DNA of 64,000 nt from Nephrocerus scutellatus (taxonomy: Eukaryota; Arthropoda; Insecta; Diptera; Pipunculidae), in contig OX352761.1 of assembly GCA_947095585.1 (NCBI GenBank), positions 107,991,890 to 108,055,889 on the forward strand. Reading direction: 5' to 3'. Position 1 is the stretch's first letter. Each line of letters opens with the position of its first letter. The notes below the pieces were generated by a model. That model was given only the letters and a program-made list of their open reading frames with translations. It searched no databases and was not told the origin of the DNA. This document shows, one piece after another, positions 56,737-64,000 of this stretch. The translations under genes were made by a program, and so were the position numbers.

Positions 56737-57768
56737 TCATGCCTGGCTTCTACCAACAATACTTTCCGCTCCAGATGTGAAAACTTTTTTCACAGCCTTC
56801 CAATGTTCCTGGATGGTTGTCGGCAGTGAGCTGCTGATTGCTTCCACTCCTTGCGATAAATGATCCCTTAATTGTTGGCGTACTGAGGGAATCTTTAGCC
56901 GGTCGATGTTATACCTAGGCATTCGGATGATATTGCGGATTCTATGAACTGATGCAGTACGTAACTGGACAGTAGCTACCATAAGGTGATGATCACGTAC
57001 CATACCCATGTCGGCTCCACGTCTGTTTCGGACGTCTAACAGACAGCTCCTAAAGCGTCTGCTGATTGCCACATGGTCGATTTGGTTGGATGATGATTGC
57101 CTGTCAGTTGACACCCAGCTGACCTTGTGGCAAGTCTTATGCTCAAACATGGTGCCTCCTATAACAAGGTTGTTGGTGTTGCAGAAATCAACAAATCTTT
57201 CACCATTGTCATTTCGTTCGCCGAGGCCGTGCTTCCCAATCACATGCTTGAGTCCTTCATTGTCGTTGCCAACCTTGGCATTCAAATCCCCCATCACGAT
57301 GACGATATCTCCGTTCGGCGTTGCGTTGAATACAGCGTTTAGTTGATTGTAGAAGTTGTCCTTTTCATCCTCAGTCGAGGGATTCGTTGGGGCGTAGCAC
57401 TGTATGATCGTGACGCGCCGTACTCTAGTCCGAAATCTGGCCGATATGATCCTATCACTATGCGGGTGCCAGGAAATTAGGCCTCTACGTGCTGTTGGCG
57501 TTAGCAGCAGACCCACTGCAGATTCACGGGTACTGCCGGAGGGTTTGCCAGAGTAGAGTAGCACAGTGTTACACGTTGGGGATTGGTACTCTCCCGCGTC
57601 GAACCATCTTACTTCACTCACTCCCAGTATGTCCAAATTATATCGAAGAAACTCACGTTCCAGTTGAAGAAATCTGGCATTATGAGGTCCTTCACTCCCA
57701 GAGTCAAGGAGCGTCCTCACATTCCAGAAACCAATCTTAGTCCGGGTACAATAGCCAAAAGTCGTCAT
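56737..57768 (-). CDS. RTE-B APE-type endonuclease
   Basis: 343 residues from Met 57768 to the TGA at 56737. Motifs: IGFWNVRTL (Asn16), LGVSEVRW (Glu52), IIQCYAPT (Tyr125), VMGDLNAKVG (Asp161, Asn163), a W-containing HKVSWVS stretch (214-220), SSNQIDHVAISRRFRSCLLDVRNRRGADMGMVRDHHLM (226-263) with the catalytic Asp/His near 259-260. All catalytic positions of the exonuclease III/APE family are present. The start is chosen because KIGFWNVRTL follows closely, as in RTE proteins. The stop is probably a mutated CGA (Arg) at a CpG: SQA-stop then HSTWLTEDTW, with no frameshift. Such proteins are often labelled 'craniofacial development protein 2-like' in insect annotations. Confidence 0.9.
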   Translation of the reverse strand: MTTFGYCTRTKIGFWNVRTLLDSGSEGPHNARFLQLEREFLRYNLDILGVSEVRWFDAGEYQSPTCNTVLLYSGKPSGSTRESAVGLLLTPTARRGLISWHPHSDRIISARFRTRVRRVTIIQCYAPTNPSTEDEKDNFYNQLNAVFNATPNGDIVIVMGDLNAKVGNDNEGLKHVIGKHGLGERNDNGERFVDFCNTNNLVIGGTMFEHKTCHKVSWVSTDRQSSSNQIDHVAISRRFRSCLLDVRNRRGADMGMVRDHHLMVATVQLRTASVHRIRNIIRMPRYNIDRLKIPSVRQQLRDHLSQGVEAISSSLPTTIQEHWKAVKKVFTSGAESIVGRSQA

Positions 57769-57979
57769 TATTCGATCATTACTTATCCGAGGCGTTGTGT
57801 TAGTTTCAGTAGCGGGTATTTTTCGGTACCGCAGGGTGCTAGCCCACCTTACCTAGACTAGAAACGCTAGACCGTTCGCACTTGCAGTTTTAGCCTACAT
57901 GTATAAGGATTTATACACATAGTTGCCCGGGGACCACCACGAGGAGGTAGAGCAAGCACTACATCACGAACTTGATTGT

Positions 57980-59285
57980 TACGCTACTGGCCCAAACCAA
58001 GTTTTGAGCAGTCAGTAGTTTCCCGATCAATCGCAATGCAGATCCCCAAATAATGAATTCGCAAATTTCAAAAATGTTCATGATTACTATACTTCCTTTT
58101 ACTATGTAAAAGATGAACACGATGAACATTTACTAAGCTGATTTCGTGTTTCCGGGATCATACACTTTCGTTTTTTTGCACAACAAACCTGATATTGTCG
58201 TACCTTTTCTCTCTCGACATAGAAACTGCAAGCGATAAATTGTTTAGCACAACAATCAATAGACGTAATAACTGCTCATTCTTATAATATTCGTAAATAT
58301 AACGCCTACCTTTTGTGTACTCATTTAGGCCATCAGGAGAATTGCAAATAATGCCGCAATAAAGTAAACATTTTAGGGAGTTTCTGTTGTAGATATTTTT
58401 ATGACCTGCACAAAGCCATTGCCATGACATAATTTGCATTTTTATTGCCAAAGAACAAGGACATGCGTCGCTGTCGCTCGCATATTGTGTTGTGTTATGG
58501 AAATTCCTTAGAAAAAGGTGTATTTGATTAAGAGCGCCTGAGCGACGCGACACTGCACATTTTTTTAAAATATTTTTCATTGTTCATGGAAATCGCATGC
58601 GATTGCGTTTGCTTATTCTTGCAAATGTCGGTACTGCTGGACCTCACTAAGTATCCCATCGTAAAACATCAAAATGCATTTAATTTTTTATTTGCTTATA
58701 TTTTTGGCAATAATTATTTTTCAATATAATGAAGAAAAGATAAGTTTTTATTGCCTCAACTATGACCCAGTGTGTGTTCTAAGTGTTTCGTTTCGTCATG
58801 AAACAAAAATTCTAATTTTTGTAAAAAAATTTATGTGATTATAAAAAGGATAAAATTATTCAAAAAAGTTAAAGTTAATATTTTTCCATATAACTGAATT
58901 TATTCTCGTCCAATAGCGGGAAAAAAATTTCTGGGAAAAACTGCAAGTATCAAGCTTTGCGTACACTTAATATAGTCTTCGGCTGCCGTCAAGGGCCAAC
59001 TCTAATGTAATTGAGTGGGATTAACTTAACTGATTTTGAATAAATCTGTTGGCTTAATTGAATATAAAACTTTAACTTTATTTAATTAATTGAATTTAAG
59101 AAGACCTTGGAGAATTGATATCCACGGTGCAGGAGTGAAATTTTTATACGAAAACTAGGACGCTTTCTATTTCAACAAGGCTCAAAAATTGCAATAAACT
59201 GGTAAGCTGCAAACAAAATTTGTATTTTTCTATAAAATATATATATTGATAATAATGTATTAGAAACGGAATGCAGAACCAAGTG
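57980..59285. other. AT-rich unique stretch
   Basis: The minus frame 58158-58580 (140 residues) is the longest unexplained frame. It is Asn/Lys/Leu-rich with no motif I know, and no element ends nearby. Probably chance, but see findings. Confidence 0.4.
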
Positions 59286-59289
59286 GAAA

Positions 59290-60340
59290 CTGCTGCGTTA
59301 GCATTTAACAAAGAGTTACAAAACGCTTGGCAGTCCTTTGAAAATATGTTTCGTTAACGGTATTCCACAGGGTTCGGTAATTGGGCCACTTTTGTTTAAT
59401 ATTTTTATTTCCGAAGTGCTTAAAGGATGTTAATACGTCCCTCACTTATGCTGACAAACATTATGCAAAATGTACACAGCTCAAGAGAAAATTGCAGACC
59501 AAATTCGGCCGGCATTTCGGTCATACTGTGAAACATGGAAGCCTATGATTAGCTATTCAATATACGCAGTTATATTTCTCTCGCCCCTCTAAGACGCGAA
59601 AATTACGATCTTCGATGGAATTGGAAAAACTTATAGATAACTGGTACAAATGGCTTTAAAATTCCAACAAAAACGGTCGTGTGGTATTTAGGTGTTTATA
59701 TGGATATATTTTTGTATTACAATGAACACATAAGTACTGCTGTGGAAAAGGGAACAACCGCTCTTATGGCTCTTAAACATTTATTTTATTCACGCTATCT
59801 TGGTGGTGGATGTTGTTTGTTACCAGGCATTCGTAAGACCAATTTTAACGCATTCCTGTCCAATATGGCGAAACATGAGTCCCTTATTTATGGAAAAATT
59901 CTGCGTCCCCGAGAGGAAATACCATAGAGCGTGTATAAAAATGTATAGAAGCGAACATTCCGATTATAGAAATTATATGACGAAACTCCTGGATGCTTCC
60001 GGAGTTTCATGAATCGATAATTTCGTTCTAAATCTTACGAATCATTTTATTCGGAAATGACTTAATTTCGGCAGCATTTTATCCAAATGCTCAGTACTTC
60101 GAGAGAGAACTAGAGAGCGGACTTGTGCCATCTGAGGCATTCTTGCATTTGGATGCACTGGGTTATTTGTCCTACTCGTGCATCGTGCCGGTGATCTACC
60201 ATGTTGCTAGAAGTGCAACTGACAAATGCATCTGGCATATTTAAATGGCTTTGGGCTACCGGGATGCTAACTGGAAATACTACAGTAGTGTACCTGATAG
60301 TGATGGGTTGCATTTTTTTTCGACTTATTTGAGGTGGTCC
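59290..60340 (+). mobile_element. Jockey-superfamily RT fragment (family H)
   Basis: In changing frames: CVSVNGIPQGSVIGPLLFNIFISEVLKGC (motif B, 59340-59425), a motif C region YVPHLC* with the Asp pair lost (59440-59455), WYLGVYMD...YNEHISTAVEKGTTALMALKHLF (59680-59790), VCYQAFVRPILTHSCPIWRNMSPLFMEKFCVPERKYHRACIKMYRSEHSDYRNYMTKLLDASG (59805-60005), IDNFVLNLTNHF (60015-60050), VPSEAFLHLDALGYL (60126-60170). The C-terminal RPILT..CPIW block is typical of jockey-superfamily proteins. Catalytic residues are lost. Confidence 0.75.
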
Positions 60341-60479
60341 GTTTTAAGCCCCCCGCATGTGTTGGGTTGAATTCGAGGCATTTTCTCATTTTTTAAGGTC
60401 TTTTTTAACCACCTTTCTCACGACTGACTAGAGGGCTGAAATTTTGTGTGCGGCTTAATGTCAGGGGCCAATTTTGATA

Positions 60480-60665
60480 ACCCGGATTTGAAGCGTGTCG
60501 CGAGTCATGTGTGGCGCGTGTGATGCGTGGAAAAAAGAATTCACATTGAAAACATATATTTTGACGATTATTATCAAATAACTGTGACAGTGTGACGTGT
60601 TTCGATGTACACATAAAAGTTTGTAGCCGAAAAACGAAGTTTTTGTTACATTTACTTGTTTTTGA
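60480..60665. repeat. Dispersed repeat K, second copy
   Basis: Homologous to 6536-6715 (GTGTGGCGCGTGTGATG core, ATTATTA.CAAATAA, ATAAAAGTTTGTA.CCGAAAAAC). Upstream 60360-60480 (GGTCTTTTTTAACCACCTTTC...) may also be part of it, but has no match at 6.4 kb. Confidence 0.65.
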
Positions 60666-60689
60666 TGAAATAAATAAATGATTTAAAAA

Positions 60690-60840
60690 AAATCCTCCTT
60701 TTCACTGTTTTATCCGTCAACGGTGATCAAGAGAAATAGCTCAACCTCAATGCTCGTTGTTCATCATCCTCAACAGTTTACCCTTAAAAGGACATCTCTT
60801 GACGTTGAATGCGCCACGAAGAGCTAAACGGGTAAGATAG
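60690..60840 (+). mobile_element. Family E fragment
   Basis: TTTTCACTGTTTTATCCGTC and GAGAAATAGCTC match the SLFYRFFH.RCSREI block of 18400-18450, then CAACAGTTTACCCTTAAA corresponds to 18507-18525. Only about 150 bp. Confidence 0.6.
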
Positions 60841-60844
60841 CATT

Positions 60845-61610
60845 TAAGTATTTTCAACAAATAATTTGAGACGTATGGGGTGCTGATTTTTTTTGTTTTA
60901 TTTATTTTTTTATACATTTTAGATTATAATATCAAAGAGCTCCCTAATGTTAGTAAATGAGATTTCACTGGTGGGCGCCGTATGGCTCTAGTGGATAGTG
61001 CGATGGATTTTTGTGCAAGAGGGCCGAAACACAGAAACAAGAAGAGTATAATTCACTTTCCCATCTGTCACGAATGTCTGACAAACGTCCGAGAGTAATT
61101 ACTTGTCACGGAAATCTTCTCAATTCGCCTTTCGGATACGGCATTAAATTGTGGGTTCCGTCCATTTGTGTCAAAAAATATAACACGCACAACACCAATG
61201 GTCGCGAGAAGGTAGGGTTTGGATCGCAATGGTCTGTCGCGCCAAATATTATATAATAAGCTATCCATAGTACTATAAGACCAAGACTCAGCCTAGCAGA
61301 TCAAAAGCAAGACCAAGTCCGCTCATCACTATTTGCATTACTCGGTAGGCAATATCGAACATTTTGAACTCTACGACGACAACATCCTAAGATGATGACA
61401 GAATGTTCAAGTTGAAAAGAAAATGAGTTGCTATGTTACACCTTAAGACCCAGAACTCCTTCAAAGGACGAACTCTATCGCGCGACTTGAGCTGGCATAA
61501 CGCTAATAATTTTATAAATAGTTTCTTATATATAAATAAAAAAAATACTGAAAATATTTTATAACTAGTAGTGAGAAACTGTAGTGAGATTGGAGGCACA
61601 ATTTTTCCCC
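60845..61610. other. AT-rich unique stretch
   Basis: Frames at 61011-61256 (+), 61068-61268 (-) and 61387-61674 (-) are unrecognised. Confidence 0.4.
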
Positions 61611-61611
61611 A

Positions 61612-62605
61612 AAAAACATCCACAAAGCCACCTAGACCTCTCCTGATCACATAAACAACAACCAGATTGATCACATCGCTATAAGCCGCAAGTGGCGATT
61701 ACCGTTGCTGGACGTAAGAACCCGAAGAGCAGTCGACGTCTACAGCGACCACCATTATGTGGTTGGCAGTGTGCGATTGAAGCTCGCGGTCCACGCGTCC
61801 ACACGAAGTCAAACAACGAGAAAGTCAGCTATAGCAGCACTGAAAGACCCAGATGTGAAACTGCAATACGTATACCGCATACAACAGTCTCTCTCTGAGA
61901 TACAACCCCAAACCCTAGAGTCTAAATGGGAGAAAATAGTAAACCATTTTAAGTTATCCCGACAAAACTAGAAAATAATGGATATTCACCACTTCACTAC
62001 CCTGTTAAGGCAATATACGGCTCTTTGATCCTTATGGAACAACAACAATTAACCCGCTGGACAGAGCATTTTAAGAATGTTTTGAATTGTACTTCGCCAG
62101 GCACGTCCATCAACCCACATATGTACCCTAATAGGCTACTTAACATCAGCGTCGCTACTCCTTCGTTGTATGAGATAAGGACAACAATTCGTTCACTGCA
62201 ATCAGGTAAAGCAGCAGACAATGACAACATCTACGCAGAACTCCTTCAAGCCGACGTCGAGTTAACTACGCGAACATTGCATGCGATATATCAAGGTATC
62301 TGGGAATCTGAAACCATTCCACCGTCGTTAAAAGAAGGCTTAATAGTCAAACTCCCCAAGTCGTTGTACAGCGACTCAACATGCCGCGTCATTCATAACG
62401 GTCATCTTGGCTCACCTTTCAACATCTACTCGGGAGTCAAGTAAGGTTGCACGCAATCGCAATTGCGATCACCATCAGACGACGAAAATGGAGCTGGATT
62501 GGCCACACTTTGAGAAAGCCAGCGGATGATATTACGAAACTAGCGCTCGACTGGAATCCACAAGGAAGCCGCCGAGTTGGCCGTCCTAGCATGGAACATG
62601 GAAAA
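61612..62605 (+). mobile_element. RTE-C copy, truncated and doubly deleted
   Basis: Starts in the endonuclease: IHKATWTSPDHINNNQIDHIAISRKWRLPLLDVRTRRAVDVYSDHHYVVGSV (61628-61770, catalytic DHH present). Linker DPDVKLQYVYRIQQSLSEIQPQTLES (61845-61925), RT entry RWTEHFKNVLNCTSPGTSI...SLQSGKAADNDNIYAELLQADVELTTRTLH (62045-62290), LIVKLPK (62340). A deletion then jumps to DSTCRVIHNGHLGSPFNIYSGVK (62370-62440), and another from motif B to the C-terminal block RRRKWSWIGHTLRKPADDITKLALDWNPQ (62475-62565). Both catalytic Asp motifs are deleted. It matches the minus-strand copy at 7.4-9.5 kb. Confidence 0.85.
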
Positions 62606-64000
62606 ATAATTTGACTCTAGAGCCACATACTCAGTGTTATATCCATACAGTCAAACAAACATACAAACAGAAAACGGCAATTATATTATGAGGCGATTAT
62701 GTAAAATTATTTGCTCCTTTTCTTACCACATTCTTGACTGGATCAATTAACTTAAAATGAAATGAAAAAAGCTGATCCATAAAAAAGGTCGCAAAAGTAC
62801 CTACTTAGACAACAAAAAAAAAACAGCTGTTAATTGCTTTTTCGATAAGGTTCACAAAAAAAAAATAAACAAAAGAAATTTATCGGAAAAACGGTATAAA
62901 TAAATAAAAAATGCCCCACAGTGATCGAAGCGCTAGACTTTTACAATAATTACATGAAGCGGTATACGAGAACTGCACAACCAGGCGCAAAAAGAAACAC
63001 CACAGTTACCAAGAGCGCACACCTTACGCCGGAGCCAATTCTTTAAATGTCAGTCTCGCCTCTCAGCTATTGTTTTGTCATTCATCTTAAATGCATTTCA
63101 TTTTATTGGTTTTATCATCAATTATTCACTTCGAGTTTGAACGAAACGTGAAGGATGATTAAACATTTATAATCGCGGCGCTGCTGACGGTTGAATATAA
63201 ATTGTAAATCAATCGTAACGCGAGAGGATAAATAAAACGTAAGCGGACTGACAGACATTCAGGCGCAGTACACCAACAGACACTGCGTCTATTGCCAAAA
63301 ACAAAAGCGATCTATCGATTGTTGAGCCACGCCATCGCCGTAGCTAATAATGGTGGTCGGGCGACCATTGTATAGTCCAGAGATCCATTTCGAATTTTGA
63401 TTGACGTCTCTGATCTTAACACTTAACGATGGGGCAAATTACACACTGCGATCGGTAAAACACCGCCGACTACAGAGGGAGAGAGACAAAGAAAAAGAGA
63501 GCGCGAAACAAAACGATACTCAGCTATGAACGTTAACTGATTTCCAAGATGCGGTACGGCATCAAAAGAATGGACTTTAGGCAATTGAGTCTTGCTTGTG
63601 GGCCAACACAGGAGGCAATCGATCCCGTTGAGAGGAAGGCCAAATTTCATGATTGGAGTGGTGGACTATAAGATTGTATAATGTATAGTCCAACGCAACA
63701 ATAATCATGCATGAGCCCAGCAGTCGCAGCAGCATCAGCAGCAGAAGCAGCTGGATAACCAGCCAAACAGAAACGCTGGGAAAATATAAATTGGGTTAAC
63801 GGCGAACGCGGCCGCGGTGGCAGGCGGCCCATTGGGAGTCCCTTTCAGGAGTCTATTAACGCGCTGCGATCTCTTTTGATCGTGCGCTCGCACTCATCAT
63901 CAGCAAAGTAATTTGCTGCTGGCCGGCGGGAGCGCAGAGTGATTTATTGATTTATTCTTAGCCGTATTGTGTACATTTCTAAATATACTACAAATACGTA
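62606..64000. other. Unique stretch, candidate host or regulatory DNA
   Basis: AT-rich to about 63000, then more balanced. No coding domain. An inverted repeat TGGACTATA / TATAGTCCA is at 63662-63670 and 63684-63692, and TATAGTCCA occurs again at 63372-63380. CAG-rich triplets at about 63720-63755. Confidence 0.4.
63662..63692. repeat. 9-bp perfect inverted repeat
   Basis: TGGACTATA (63662-63670) and TATAGTCCA (63684-63692), 13-bp spacer. Confidence 0.85.

Larger units (their letters stand above)
54750..57975 (-). mobile_element. RTE-B non-LTR retrotransposon, near full length
   Basis: The best preserved element of the window. The 5' leader (about 57769-57975, plus strand) contains CCCGGGGACCACCACGAGGAGGTAG. 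One continuous frame runs from Met 57768 to the stop at 54775, interrupted only by a TGA at 56737-56739. The order is APE-type endonuclease, linker, reverse transcriptase, C-terminal nucleic-acid-binding-like tail, as in the RTE clade. A short 3' UTR with an ATTATGATGG tail region ends near 54750. Exact ends are inferred. A precise target-site duplication could not be found. Encoded enzymes would nick chromosomal DNA and prime reverse transcription there. Confidence 0.9.

Noticed and set aside
1..64000. tRNA or rRNA genes
   Set aside because: I saw no convincing cloverleaf with A and B boxes or rRNA core sequence, though reading by eye could miss a tRNA.
1..64000. A novel multi-gene system
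   Set aside because: No operon-like or clustered host genes are visible. The coding signals are retroelement and transposon remnants.

Overview
The window looks like intergenic or intronic chromosome from a dipteran insect, plausibly a tephritid-type fly. That guess rests on the AT-rich unique sequence, the (CA)n, (ATC)n and (CTA)n microsatellites, and the families of decayed retroelements. I see no bacterial, phage or organellar gene arrangement, and no host protein gene I can recognise. Almost every reading frame with a recognisable domain belongs to a transposable element, nearly all broken by stops, frameshifts and deletions.

The retroelements fall into working families, named here for convenience. 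RTE-A (endonuclease-RT, 5' end near GCCATCAGCAGAATAGG, 3' ATG-rich tail) has nine copies or fragments: 3857-4708 (-), 11390-12648 (+), 14025-14430 (-), 16698-18145 (-), 21462-23818 (+), 34155-35285 (-), 40575-40860 (-), 43030-45030 (+), 54372-54712 (+). RTE-B is one nearly intact element at 54750-57975 (-). RTE-C lies at 7430-9475 (-) and 61612-62605 (+), with a related fragment at 11105-11250 (+). RTE-J is at 38040-38563 (-). Family E (jockey/CR1-like) is at 11255-13990 (+), 18148-18710 (+), 42240-42810 (-), 47060-49015 (-) and 60690-60840 (+). Family F (LOA/I-like, with RNase H) is at 60-340 (-), 26940-28430 (+), 30105-32705 (-) and 39700-40565 (+). Other pieces are a jockey at 5790-7225, a jockey endonuclease at 26383-26660, an I-type piece at 38564-39560 (-), RT fragments at 53480-54371 (-) and 59290-60340 (+), a Helitron helicase at 18755-19240, a Ty3/gypsy integrase tail at 33545-34000 and a deleted mariner at 47276-47845.

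The layout records successive nested insertions. RTE-A sits inside family E with a target-site duplication (11.4-12.6 kb). A mariner remnant sits at a TA inside another family E copy (47.3-47.8 kb). Two copies of a small unassigned non-coding element sit inside RTE-A reverse transcriptase sequence with 12-13 bp duplications (4.2-4.5 kb and 34.3-34.9 kb). An unassigned repeat interrupts the jockey at 6.5-6.7 kb. RTE-A and RTE-B meet 3' end to 3' end beside a third RT fragment at 54.4-54.8 kb.

Between the elements are AT-rich stretches with microsatellites, a satellite-like array (49.6-50.3 kb) with dispersed relatives, and a short two-unit minisatellite (35.5 kb). One short reading frame with a signal-peptide-like start (37348) is the only candidate host coding exon, at low confidence. 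The most interesting items are the small unassigned nested element, the nearly intact RTE-B with a single in-frame TGA, the Helitron helicase remnant next to a satellite-type repeat, and the doubly deleted mariner.
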